Shown here: positions 32,251 to 43,763 of the stretch, piece by piece
Layout of the letters: every line of letters starts with the position of its first letter
Numbering within the stretch: the stretch's first letter is position 1
Assembly: GCF_000003815.2 (NCBI RefSeq)
Contig: NC_049995.1
Location: 16,812,301 to 16,876,300, forward strand
DNA: 64,000 nucleotides
Direction: 5' to 3'
Origin: Branchiostoma floridae
Taxonomy: Eukaryota; Chordata; Leptocardii; Amphioxiformes; Branchiostomatidae
Program-made: the position numbers and the translations under genes
Notes under the pieces: generated by a model
What the model was told of the DNA's origin: nothing
The model's database searches: none
Seen by the model: only the letters and a program-made list of their open reading frames with translations

Positions 32251-32848
32251 GATGCAACTATAACATAGCACAATTCTTTCCATAATGCACTGTTCTGTAA
32301 AGCAGCATTTCACAACATGTTTGCTGAAAAAATACTAACACGTAAAGTTAATTATTGCAGCATATGAATGGCTCTACATCAGGAAATATAAACTCGACCA
32401 AACTTTACCTTATATGGCTGTGACGTAAGCATTTTCCGCCATGTTGGATAATAGAACCTGGAAGTTAGCAGGTGATGCCAATGCAACTATCCTTAACGGG
32501 TTTGATCAATGCAAGGCCATTTGACCACTTTAAGGCAATAAAGACCAACAAACCATGCCAAATTGACAACGTTTGTACCACGAAGAGGGCTCAGAGCTAT
32601 CATGGTATTTTCAAATCTGTTATAGCCAAAGTTTGTTTTAATTCGTGATGGCAATCTTTTATGTACAGCTTTGAAAAATGGGTCCAGATTTGATACTAAG
32701 TAAAAAATCAAAGCAATGAAGCTTTAATTCTGACACCTGAACATGTCACTGTGCATGTGTAGGTCTTCAATCAGATTAAAATAGAACCTGCTTGGTCTTC
32801 CAGCTTTAACCAGCCAACATGGCGGCTGTGACGTCACGAATAAACCCA
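32251..32848. other. Interval between convergent SLC6 and the unknown minus-strand gene
   Basis: No gene. Likely contains the 3' UTR of the minus-strand gene; no convincing polyadenylation signal was found next to its stop. Confidence 0.4.
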
Positions 32849-35800
32849 CTACACGATAGGCGGCGCGACATACACGCTGGTAGCCTCGCTATCGGTCCTC
32901 TGGCGTGACGTCACCGTTGGGACCACAATCCTTGGCGCGTCTTCCCATGATGCCTTCTTCTGCTCGGCCATGCGCTGCATGACCTCCCACTCGGTCACCT
33001 GACCTTCCCAGCAGCACTTGCTCTGCTTGAGCGAGCTCCTTGGGCGACCCTGTATTCAGATGGAGGGGAAAGAAAATAAGTAGGTGTAAAAAGACAGCAG
33101 TGCTTGCGAAGAGTCTATATCACGCACCGAGAACACATCTCAAATGCTAAAGTACGAAATAAATATTGGTCATTGGCCCATACGAAGACACAAACCAAAG
33201 CTCCTAACCACACAAAAGAGAAAACTGAAGTGGTACGACTCATGGTGATCGGAACTAGCCAAAACTATAACGCAGGGATCCGCCTGGGGAGGAAGTGAAA
33301 CACTAGAAATCAGAAAACCGAGAAGGGTGGAGAAAACTGGTGCCAACTGTAAGTAGTAAGACTAAGGGATAGATGAGGAGACACCCAGTACAAGACTTAG
33401 AAGGAAGGCTAGAAGGCTAGAAAGGATAATTCTATGCGTCAATTCACCGGGCTGGCCACTGAACAAAAAGATGACCACTTTTGGACGGTGGAGCCCATCC
33501 CTCTTCTTCTATCGCGTCTTACCTCCCCAAAGACCCCAAAACAAAATAAAGTATCCCACTTGATTAAGAAAAGTCTTACTAAGTGCCTTTCCCAAAGGCA
33601 CAAGATCCTTACCTCGAATCGCACCTTGTCCTTCGTGGTGACCTTGGTGTCCGCCTTCTTTCCGCTCGAAAATGACGTAGACGACGGTTTCCTTGGAAAC
33701 GCCCTTCGAAGCTGTTCGATCTTGACGGGCGCGCAGAGGGTCTTGGGATTGGTGTCCCAGTTGGGGTAGCTCTGGTTCAGTCGGAAGGTCACCCTCTTCT
33801 TCTTCCTCTGTTTCGCACAGCCGGCGCATGCGTACTCGCCGAGAATGCTGCAGTATTCCGGTTTTGGGTCGTCTGCCATCGGACTGAATGAATGAATGAA
33901 TGAATGAATGAATGAATGAATGAATGAATGAATGAATGAATGAATGAATGAATGAATGAATGAATGAATGAATGAATGAATGAATGAATGAATGAATGAA
34001 TGAATGGTTTATTTCGTTAATACATTGCAGCCGGGGAGGGCACATTAAAATCTAACCCATTGATAAAAACAACTGCACTATCTGGCAAAGCACCAACGTA
34101 CCTACTTTGTTGGCAAAAGATAACTAAATGAGAGAAATTGCCAAGTATATTACATGTCGATACTGATCGTAAAAGCTTAAAGAATTCTTAAGTACATTTA
34201 TAAAAGAATTTGTATCTCATGTTATCGTTAAGTAACCTTGTCAGGTATGGAGCAGGTAAGTCTCTATATCTGTGTGTTTTATACTTAATAGATCTGAATT
34301 TGTTTGAGTTTCTAGTATTCATACTACGAAACAGAATACTAATACAGTAGAAGCAAGTTAATTGCACAACGGATTAACGCACACTTCTGTTAGCTGCACG
34401 AAATCCCAAAACCCCAAACCGGTGCGATCCACCTAGATAGCTTCACATTATTGCACCATCCGGATAATTGCACGAAATTTACTGGCAGATAGGCCGTGCA
34501 ATTAAGCGACTTCTACTGTATTCTTACTGTTTCTGACACGTTCTCGTTCCCAGCTTGTGGTCCTCTCGTCTCTCGGGTAGCGGGGTGACGGCTCGGGTCG
34601 GGCAGGGGTCAAACCGGGACATGAGAGAGAAGTGGTCTTTTTTTGGAGGCGGCGCCGCCATCTTCCCGTTCGTCCTGGTCCACTTGTTGAACGTCAGGAG
34701 TTCAAGTTCGACCGCTCGGCGCATGGCCTCGACGTCATGTTCGGTGATCTCGTCGACGGTCGGCGAACGGTTCCGATCTTTGCCGAAGATGCGTCGGGAA
34801 ATGTCGACGTTGAGGGAGTCGCGCCCGCGAAACGTGCCTAGCGGGCGAAACCTGTGGTAAAACAAGACCATAGCATGTCCAGGTAAAAAGATATGAATAA
34901 TAAATTGAAGTTCTGCTGCAGTACCAAGGTCACACACCAGGGGGGGCCAAAAATGAAATTGACCTTCGTCTTCCCAACCTTTACTTACATACCATCATCG
35001 TAGTCCATCAAGAGGTTCTAAAGTTATGCTTACCACAAATATCCGGAAAGACAAACACACACACACACAGACAGAAAGACACAGACAGACACACCAAAAA
35101 ACTATACCTCAATTTTTCATGGAAGTAATAACACGGATTAGAAAATATAATATAATCGGGAAATGGAGGTGTTGAGAGAGTCGCGACCCCGAAACGTGCC
35201 TAAAGGGCGAAACCTGTGGTGAAATAACACGGGTTGAAAATATGGTATATATTACGGGCTTTTCAATAAAGCAATTCTTCATGTGTCAGGAAAGGGTACC
35301 CCTGTTCATCGTTGCTTAGTTTCAACATAACCTCCACCAGGCCTTCCTAAGGGGGTTAGGATAATAGAATTCGGCGAGTCTCAAATTTGGACAATGAATT
35401 GTCCAGGAGAGTCAGTACAAGCTATATTAAAGGTGAACATAGCAGAGTTCCCCTCTAATATTAAGCAAATTATTCTTATAGCCCTGTATAGCCAGCGTAG
35501 TCAGTCTGGTACAGAACAATGTTAACGCAGCTATAACCATGCATGTTTACAAGGGGAGAAAGGTACTGCACACTGGACTGTAACTAAGATACCAAGTTCT
35601 TACGCTAGTGTTGTGACGTGAAAAATGTTGTGAAAAATGTGACGCTTACATGGCTCACAAGTGATCGTAACAATATACTTGTATGCACATAAAATTACGC
35701 TCCGGTTGGTTCCATTTTGTATACACCTCAGTTAAAACTTTTTAAAGAACTTAAATTATAGCAACATTCACAAGAGATATCGCAATACCGATATCATACT

Positions 35801-36150
35801 TGTATGCACATAACATTACATTACGGTTGGTTCCATTTTGGTAACACTACAGTTAAAACCTTTTTACAGAACTTCACGAAAAGGTAGGATTTGATACTTG
35901 TTACTAAAATGTGAAAAACATCATAAACAAAGCAGACATCGATATTTTACACTGTACATGTATGTATATTGCACTCATTACACTCCAGTGGTCCTATTCG
36001 CTATAAAAACCTCAGTTAAAACTTTTCACAGAACTTGTAACATATCTTCACAAAACACCTTTACCTTTCTGTTGGCATTGAACGCCCCGGCTGCACCTTG
36101 ACTTGCACTGTGTCTCTTCTGATGATACTCGGCAGTCTGTACGAAGCCAT
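32849..36150 (-). CDS. Unknown four-exon gene with two RVxF-like PP1 docking motifs
   Basis: Exons (minus): 36150-36065, 34851-34528, 33883-33613, 33049-32849. Phases agree and give 293 residues ending TSVYVAPPIV. I do not recognise the family. No signal peptide or membrane segment. The protein is basic and low in hydrophobics. Visible pieces are a RFRPLGTFRGRDSLNVDISR block, an acidic helix-like stretch (VDEITEHDVEAMRRAVELEL), a CAGCAKQRKKKR Cys/basic patch, then RVTF (after KKK) and KVRF near the end of exon 3. Both fit the RVxF motif that docks protein phosphatase 1 (established for the motif, inference for this protein). A conserved Trp-rich end (CCWEGQVTEWEVMQRM) follows. Intron 2 has a mariner-like element 7 bp after its donor, and exon 3's acceptor is formed by the edge of a TTCA microsatellite. 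Confidence 0.75.
33885..34007. repeat. (TGAA)n microsatellite forming the 3' splice region of exon 3
   Basis: About 30 perfect units. In gene sense it is (CATT)n ending in CATTCAG, which is the AG acceptor used by the exon at 33883. The tract thus replaces a normal polypyrimidine tract. Confidence 0.9.
34343..34520. mobile_element. Mariner-like MITE (TA, CAGTAGAAGC ends)
   Basis: Ends TACAGTAGAAGC and GCGACTTCTACTGTA are inverted repeats, bounded by TA as expected for Tc1/mariner insertion. About 175 bp, with repeated TTAATTGCAC/GTGCAATTAA words inside. A second copy is at 56259-56436. It lies only 7 bp inside intron 2 of the minus-strand gene. Confidence 0.8.
35155..35230 (-). repeat. Partial copy of exon 2 start and acceptor of the unknown gene
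   Basis: In gene sense: TTTCACCACAG acceptor, then codons for FRPLGTFRGRDSLN matching the exon at 34851. Five differences are silent (CCG/CCT, CTA/TTA, CGC/CGG, GGG/GGT, TCC/TCT) and two codons differ (Val-Asp to Thr-Ser). The match ends after ATTTCCCGA. It lies in the upstream intron. Confidence 0.8.
35231..36064. other. Rest of intron 1 of the unknown gene
   Basis: Contains direct repeats: the phrase ACTTGTATGCACATAA with TACGGTTGGTTCCATTTTG-type sequence and ACAGTTAAAAC words occurs at about 35678-35740, 35798-35870 and, more weakly, 35985-36040. A local tandem duplication of ~120 bp is likely. Confidence 0.55.
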
Positions 36151-37633
36151 TTCCTTAGTCTTAAATGTAGACCAAATTCTCTCACTACAGTGTTGAAAAG
36201 CGCTCCTAGTTTGAGCACTTTTACTCACGATTACGCCCTGAATACTCAAGTCCAAAAGCGTCCGAAAAACTCAGCTGGTGCTTAGTTACATGCCTGATGT
36301 ATGATTCATTATACAAAACCTTACAATAGTAGACTTAAAAACTCATTTGGCAGAAAGCTTGCACTGGTCACCCCTACAGTGACTTGTACTTGTCCAAACA
36401 TTACAAAGCTTTCACCAGTTATGGACCTGACCATTCGGTAAAGGGGGGTGGGGTTCGAAAAATAGGTCAGGAAGGGCTTTCTTGACAACGCGCGCCGGCA
36501 GCGGTGGCAGGTAAACACGCCCTTTTTATTTTGCAATTAAGCGTTAAGCTTCCATTCTTCGCACAACAGCAAACGGTGACGGCCTTAATGGTCGTCATGG
36601 TTACCATCGACCAAACGAGTTAGGAGTGACATTAAGGAGATCAATTGGTCAAAGAACACCTTTCCTTTGCAATTACGTTTGGTAAGACTTTGATGAAAAA
36701 GCTTTTCGCGAATGTTCGCCGCACAATTTGCGTCTATTATTATTTAACGTGTTTCAAAGTCGGGGAGGTAAGAACGAAGAAAAGTAACTTCTAAGGGTTG
36801 AGAGCTTGAACAAACAGTAGTATTAGGAGAGCGGTAGCCAATTCTTGCACCCGTAATCCGATTAGGAGTCATAACTAAACTAGGCACAGAAAGGTTGGGA
36901 TATTAACTTTGATATTATATTTCCCTTATTTCTGCATACATTTCAATGTATTATATATTAATAGAAAGCAAGTGTGATTTCCTTTCCTATGGTATCAAAC
37001 TCATTATCATTTTTAACTAATGGAACACGCACAAGGCCTGCTTACGTGAGTGGGTCACCCAAATTCCCCTACGCTAAGTACTTCGCGTGTGTCAGTGATT
37101 CAATCAATCCTCTTTTCACGTCACGTTTGTTATACAGAACATACAAGTTTGTTTTAGCACATTTGAGTAGAGTATATCTGCCCTTTCGGCAGTTGGAGTT
37201 AATATTCCAAACTTTTTGTGCCGAGTTTAGAAAGGGTCAGGGTACACATGGTCTACATGAGCAAAGTTTTCGTCGTACAAGCCATGCAATTAAGAGAGTT
37301 TTGACTTTGACTCGTCTTGAAATCACTTAATTTTCATTTTTGGTGAAACCATTGCGCGTTAATTCTTCAACACCTTTACGTGTGGGTGAAGGAATCAAGC
37401 TAGACATACCCACTCGGTCTCCTGAAAAGATTGGTCTCGTAATTGTAGCTATTCAACAGGGTGGCCTATCGGATTTTCAATCCATGTGTGCACGCGAAAA
37501 AAAAAATTGTATATCTTTATGGGAATAGTAAAACTTGGCCGAAATAGGGGGATAGTTTGTCAGAGGATTTGACCGGTCTTAGGATTGTACAGCCACCTAC
37601 ATAAGGTCAATTTAAACCCTCATTGACTGATAT
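36151..37633. other. Intergenic DNA between the unknown gene and the Kelch cluster
   Basis: No gene seen on either strand. The 5' UTR and promoter of the unknown minus-strand gene must lie at its left end. Confidence 0.4.
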
Positions 37634-37842
37634 TACTGTAAATGCAGAAATGTTCGCGGTGGATTAATATTCGCGGTTTTGGCGGCGACCACTTCACCGC
37701 GAGCTTAAATCCACCGCGAACATTTTCTATTAAGGTATTAGACTGCAGTCGATGGTGTTACCGCGAACTTAAATCTACCGCGAAAAGTCATTTTCCCCGA
37801 TACCGCGAAATTAAATCCCCGCGAACTTAAATATTTACAGTA
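37634..37842. mobile_element. TA-flanked MITE with CCGCGAA repeats
   Basis: Ends TACTGTAAATGCAGAAATG and ATATTTACAGTA are inverted repeats with TA at both edges. The interior repeats TTCGCGGT / ACCGCGAACTTAAAT several times in both orientations. Confidence 0.75.
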
Positions 37843-37979
37843 ATCCTGCTATTCGTAAGGGAGTTTTAGAGCCCTTGTGACACCTGTGTATATGGGTAGG
37901 ATAATTCGACAAAACATGCCTTAAAAAGAAAACCTCTTTTATTTCAAGAAAACCTCTTTTATTTCCATCAATCTATACA

Positions 37980-38165
37980 AGTACAGTCAAACCTGTCTAT
38001 AGTGGCCACTCAAGGGACCGGACAAATGTGGCCACTATAGACAGGTGGCCTCTGTATAGAGGTGGCAACTTGTAGATAAAATACACAAGGGACCGACAAA
38101 ACGTGGCCACTATGGACAGGTGGCCCCTCTGTAGAGGTGGCCCCTAATACAGGTTTGACTGTATA
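37980..38165. mobile_element. TA-flanked MITE with CAGTCAAACCTGT ends
   Basis: Perfect 15-base terminal inverted repeats TACAGTCAAACCTGT and ACAGGTTTGACTGTA. The interior repeats GTGGCCACTATAGACAGGTG and GAGGTGGC. 182 bp, no coding. A degenerate copy spans 9094-9612. Confidence 0.85.
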
Positions 38166-38864
38166 AAATTTGAGCGAAATAACATACTATACGTGATCAA
38201 TGAACGAATAAGCCTAGACAACAACAAGTCGGTGGGAAAATGCACAACGGGAGTGAATATAAACTGTCTAGAGTAGTACCCAGGTACAACATTAAAAATA
38301 AAAATGCAGGAAAAACAGAGCACAAGTAGCCAAATTTGGAACTGCGTATGTGAAGTGTAATGCATTGTGAGAAATATGTCAAATTATTGTTTACAAATTA
38401 GAGGCCTACAATTTAAATTGTGAAACATCTTATCATTGAACAAGTCCCTTGGATGATGTAACTTCTGAGACAAACCGTGCTAAAGCTAAGGCACATAACA
38501 TCAACTTGATAATGAAAAGGTGTCCCACCTTGATAAGTAAGACAAAAAGTAAGGTAAAGGAACTGGAATGAACTACCTCACTTGACTAAAATAAACCGAC
38601 ACCCAGTAAACCTGAAAAATGCGAAGCTATCATCTGAAAATAGTCCTTCCTCGCCACTTTACTCTACATGCCCTTATGTACATGCATATGTCGATGAATG
38701 TTAGACATCAGGTAATAAGATATGCCAAATTGCCATTACATGTACCAGCAAGTCAGACAGCTCTGGTTGCATCCAACAAAAAATAGTGGATGCTATCTGA
38801 AATTATTCACCTTTTCCAAAAACATATTCAGTTTTCTGAGTCAATGCTAGTCGGCATCCTTATG

Positions 38865-39102
38865 CAGGGCTCGAAATACCACCTGCATATGCAGGTTAGT
38901 GCAGGTAAAATTGGAGCTGGGCAGGTATTTCTAGTGTCTACCTGCACCGGTCCACGTAGTGGGTTTTATACATAGATGTCCTATGATATAGGTGTACATA
39001 GATTATTATCGCATTGACTGTTACCACCTATAAAGTATAGAAGAATAAATATGCCTCCTGAACAATTTTAGTATGATGCAGAAGAAAGTATTTCAAGCCC
39101 TG
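38865..39102. mobile_element. CTCGAAAT-ended element beside Kelch gene 1
   Basis: Starts CAGGGCTCGAAATACCACC and ends AGTATTTCAAGCCCTG. The interior uses the words GCAGGT and ACCTGC. It ends 11 bp from the stop codon of the Kelch gene frame. A close relative is at 53898-54215. Confidence 0.75.
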
Positions 39103-39113
39103 CTATGACCACC

Positions 39114-42100
39114 CTATGCAGTAAGACCCGGCAGGTAGATGCGTGCCACCGGGAGCATGTGGACACTTGGCGCGTAATAACTGTGTGGCAGGGTGGCCTG
39201 TAGGTCTTTCCAAGCATCTGCAGACCTGTCATACACATACACGAGAGGGTTTTCGTCGTCATCTGTGGCAGCTGCATACTAGGGCTGTAACCATACATGC
39301 AGCTGGTTCTCCAGTACAAAAAGACGGGGGCCGTTATAGACAGTCAGGTTTCCTGGGTTCGGCCAGCCTTGCAGGACCTGCCAGCAGTCAGACTCTGTGT
39401 CGTACACCATGGTCTTGGTAAACTTCTTGTCTGTGCAGAAGATCTCTGTTCCCATGGAAACGGCTGTGCAGACCTTTGGCATAACTTTCGGTGGAGTCCG
39501 CTTGCACCAACGGTCCTGGCTTGGGTCGTAGCGATACATGTCTGTGTTCATGATCAAATAGAGGTGAGGACCACAGGACAGGGCCTGAGAATAGGACATT
39601 GGCACTTTACTGTCAAGTTCCAGCTGTGAACACTCCTGCCACTGGTCCTTGTGCCAGGTGTACTTGATGATTTGGACCAGAGCACTAGCATTTTTCCTTG
39701 TCCTTCCGGCCGACAGGCGATACAAAACCCCATCAACGCCTATCAGGCACTGCCTCTTGATGTGGCGTATCTTTTTAGGCCAGCGTATTGGAGGTATACT
39801 CGTACGTTCCCACACATTACCAGCATTGTTGAACTCAAACACAATCGACTTTTCATTATTGAAATCCAAATAGTCCCCCACCATGATGTAGATGTCGTTG
39901 TCACTGGTAACGGTTAAGGTCCCCTTTAACCGAATGACCTCTTCAGGATAGCTGCAAGTGATGTACTTTCCTGTCCGAGGGTTCATGAAGAGCATCCCAT
40001 GCTCTCCAGGCTTGAGCTCATCATTGTCCCTGGAGACAAGAGAATTTACTGTTAGTAAGACTGGCAATAGAAATCGACTGCAAATTCACAGCAGCATATC
40101 AAGCAAGCAAACAAGAAAATGACACTATAAAAGCTGGGAAATATTTTCTCTCTTTGCTGCTTTGTGACGTAGACGTAGTAAAGGGCATTGTGCAACAACC
40201 AAGGTTGCCGAGGAGTTACCAAAAGATAAAAAAGGGAGGGTAAACATTTAATTTTGTGATGATCGACAAATGCTGATGAAACAATGTAGGGTACACCTTA
40301 CATCGTGACACAAACTTCTAACACATGAATGTAGAAAAATCAAAGGGAGCAACTAGCCTCTGTTGGCTGATGTCATGGATTATGCCAATTTGTTCTGGAA
40401 TAATCGTTGTGTGTCTTCAGCTTGACTTTGGCTTAGCTTTGTTTTCTTTGGAATCCAAATTGTCTTCAGTCTGAATTGTCTTACAACCTTTCCTATTGGA
40501 CATCTGAAATTGTCTTCATTCATAGTTAGAGTATAAAAGACCTGTTTCTTGCAGATCACTTCAGTGTCACTGACGAAGGAAAGTGGATTCTTTCCGAAAC
40601 GTCTGAACGTTTCAAAACCATATCCAGTTGCTTGAGTAACTATTTTTGGCGTATCTTATTTACCTGGATGTCTAACCTACATCGACGTGTTGTGTGTCAT
40701 TGTTTTCTCGTTTCTTGGGGGGGGGGGGGCAAATAAAAAAAATTCACTGGAATAATCCGAAGACCTGTCTTGTACCAGCTTTGGAGACATATAGGTGTAT
40801 GTTGGAATCAGGTGCATCTATGGGACTAACACTGTTGTGGAATACACTAAGTGTTGAAGTGATAAGAAGAACAATATGAATGCATACTCTGGGAAAATTA
40901 TGGCCATTTCCATTGTGTCCATCCCGAATCTCTTCATCTCATTGGAGGCCTCCTTTACCACATTCCTGATGGCAGATCTCCCAGGATCCTCCCTGACCAG
41001 GGGGTGATCCAAGATGGCCACCATGTTGTACGGGGTCAGCAGGTTGAAGCGTATGTGAGGGAGGATGCTGGGTAGGTGGTGCAGTCTGTAGGGTATAGGG
41101 AAAGGGTTACTGATCACATTGACATCTGATCACAAGTGGAATCTGGAACTTTGAGGTCTCTTTTCTGTGCTGAATACAAAATGATTCAGAAAAACATTAG
41201 AACCTTTAGATCAATTCCCCCACGGTTGTGAATGGGAATCTTCACTGCATTGTTGGTTTGCTTGTCTGTTTGCTTATTTCTTTATAAACTGACAATAGTA
41301 TAAGCTGATATTAGATGCCACCATACAATGTACTTCCTGACCTAGAACAAGGATCATAGGTACCAATAAAGAGAAATTAACCGGATACTGGTTGTACCGT
41401 ATATCAACTTAATGAATCTATTCATAAAACTGAGAGACACTTTTGTATAGCACCCACCTGTCCTCCCTGCTGTGCTGCACCCATCTCACCACAGCCTCCC
41501 ACACTGTTGTCTCCTCTTTAACATCCAGCTCATCATGGCTGATGATCTCAGTCAGCTGATTCACACTCAGGCTGCAGAAATCCTCTCTGGAGGCAATCTG
41601 TGGATGTACAGGGCACAAGTACATGTGGAGGATTATGGATATGTGTCTGACAATTTCCCATGGCACCACTTGAGGCATACTCAATTTGACTTGCTTGCCT
41701 TTTGTACAGCTTTCCAAAACTAACAGAATATGTTATCATGGTCAATACATGCTGTTGCAATAATTTTGAAACTAGAAAATATACTATAGCCACCATAACA
41801 TTAAAGTTTGCTGTCTCAAGAAGATATTATCAATACATTAAATTTTGTTACTTCTTATCACTACATTGAAGAGACAAACCTTCTTAAAGTGCCTATAGAT
41901 ACACTGCAGTTTCAGTACACTGCCCAGAGAGAAGACATCAGCAAACTTGTACAGGTCCACACAGGTGGAGTGATGCACGTTCATGGCCATGTAGCTGCTG
42001 CAGGTGTCTCTCACATAGTCCAGTTGGAGGAGGTCGGCTGCCTGGTACAGGGGCTGCACTTTGTCCAGGGACACATGGAGGGTTCCCGAGTAGATGTAAC

Positions 42101-43029
42101 TCAGGATCTCCCCAAAAAGGTCTGCATCCAAACCCTTGAGAAGAATAACAATGATATTGAAATTAACATCTGTAAAATGGCAGTAAGAAGCAACTAGAAA
42201 AATGTTGTTAGATGTTTTGGGTACCATTCTATGCCTAAATTTGTCAGTGACTAATCAAGAACTAGGAATTGATATGTAAATGAGCAAAAGAATCTTTAGG
42301 TAGTCCAGAATAGGCCTTTCATTGTCTTTAACTCATTAGCATATCAATTCAAAGTTTACAGACGCCATGACAGATTACAGCTATTGATCTACAAACCTTT
42401 AGTTTCCACAAAACATTTTGGAGCTTAAACTACAATTGTCAGGGTTTATCTTCTTAATTTAGGGTTAGAATCGGCACTAAAAGAGTGGTATTGCGCTTCG
42501 TATAGCTTTGGGTGAAGTGTAGAAACCTTGTAGATGTGTGTGTATGTGGTGTGTGTAGGGGGGGGGGGTGTAGGGAACGACCACAAATAGACCTGCCTCC
42601 CATTCAACAGGTTATTTGGTGGGGAGGGGGGCAAAACGTACAGTATAAGGAAACGGCCCCAAATACCTCCCACCTTCCCCAGTTTTCAAAAGCTTATTTG
42701 TTATCAATGTTGCACGATTCGTTTTCACTGGCTCAATACTATCGTTAACTACACCAAAGCGGCCCTAACGTTACCTGTATGACAACCGTCTTCTGCCGAC
42801 TTTCCGCCATGTCACTTGTAAACATGGCCCTGAAGTAGGGGCTGGCCGCGGACAGAACAAGCCGATGGCAGGGAAACAACCGGCCATCGACTTCAAGGAC
42901 GACATCCTGCAGTACCCGAGCCTTCTGTAAGTCGCCCACAGTTCCAAGAAACCCGTGCTGATAGCTCTCGTCTTGGTAGGAACGAGGACGAACTGCGCTG
43001 GCGTGGCGTCTTCTCTCTACGGCAGCCAT
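39114..43029 (-). CDS. BTB-BACK-Kelch protein, gene 1 (in-frame stop near the C-terminus; possible pseudogene)
   Basis: Exons (minus): 43029-42775, 42134-41880, 41597-41458, 41085-40888, 40029-39114. BTB domain in exons 1-2 ([47 protein letters not shown]), BACK in exons 2-4 ([28 protein letters not shown]), Kelch propeller in exon 5. Such proteins are Cullin-3 substrate adaptors. A TAG at 39279-39281 interrupts the frame after LHVWLQP. The same frame then runs open for ~55 codons through YVYDRSADAW and LPVARIYLPG to a second stop at 39114-39116, matching the paralogues. Product is 532 residues if TAG is used, 587 if not. The exon 2 end (LKLQCIYRHFKK) also departs from the paralogues. A decaying copy is likely. 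Confidence 0.8.
40355..40690 (+). repeat. Dispersed repeat family A, long copy in Kelch gene 1 intron 4
   Basis: Order of words: GTCTTCAGTCTGAATTGTC, TATTGGACATCTGAAATTGT, TTAGAGTATAAAAGACCTGT, CACTGACGAAGGAAAGTGG, GAAACGTCTGAACG, GTTGCTTGAGTAACTA, ACATCGACGT. The inverted copy at 45695-46030 follows the reverse order. No coding. Confidence 0.75.
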
Positions 43030-43155
43030 GTTGATGATGATGACGGCGCTGTACCTCCCAGGGGGACCCTCGCCTGATTACCCACATATGTAGCGGTATG
43101 GCGTAGACAACTGAATCAAATCATGTAAAGTATATCCAACACAGTGGTATCTTTA

Positions 43156-43260
43156 GAACACTATCCCAAACGTGGCTTAGCTTGTACCCCCCTTCGTCCC
43201 GGTTCATCACTGGGGTGGATTTTCTTATCCAGACTGCTAAGCCATATTGGGATAGTGTTC
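43156..43260. repeat. Inverted repeat upstream of Kelch gene 1
   Basis: GAACACTATCCCAA at 43156 is mirrored by TTGGGATAGTGTTC at 43247, with GGCTTAGC / GCTAAGCC inside the arms. A short foldback element. Confidence 0.7.
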
Positions 43261-43574
43261 TTGCCGCAAAAGCGCCACCTACATCGGCTACATATAGCGA
43301 CAACAAGCAGAAATCCAGTTAGAAGCTCGGAGGAAGATGTCCGATAGACATAGAAACGTAAGCAGGTGAGAAAAACTGGTTGTGAAAAAGAAAATTCTTA
43401 TGTCCTATGATCTACCTACCTGATGAAATTATTTTCGGAGAACCCAATCTTGTAAGGGCTATCAATAGTAAAAAAAAATAAATAAAGACACATATCACGA
43501 AAATACATCATTTCGTGATATATCTCTTTAGTTATCATTATACCCCCCTCACAATAGGCGCTATATATATATTG

Positions 43575-43763
43575 TAAGGGCTCCCTTGGAAATCAGTTAC
43601 CAAATTAACTGAAAGACTAGTAATACCCCCCTCACATTAGGCGCGATTCGATCGGACGACGCGTCTGCGAGCTCTAATTTACGAGGAGGCATGACCCTGA
43701 TGCCGACGAAGAAATGTCAGAGTTCCCCCTTCTGGTAACTGATTTCCAAGGGAGCCCTTACAA
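43575..43763. mobile_element. Inverted-repeat element with nested direct repeat
   Basis: GTAAGGGCTCCCTTGGAAAT with following CAGTTAC is mirrored at 43736-43762. Just before and inside it, TACCCCCCTCACA(A/T)TAGGCG occurs twice (43541 and 43624). No coding. Confidence 0.75.

Noticed and set aside
33509-34045. 178-residue minus frame with His-Ser-Phe-Ile repeats
   Set aside because: The N-terminal part is (TTCA)n microsatellite and the rest is out of frame with the spliced gene.
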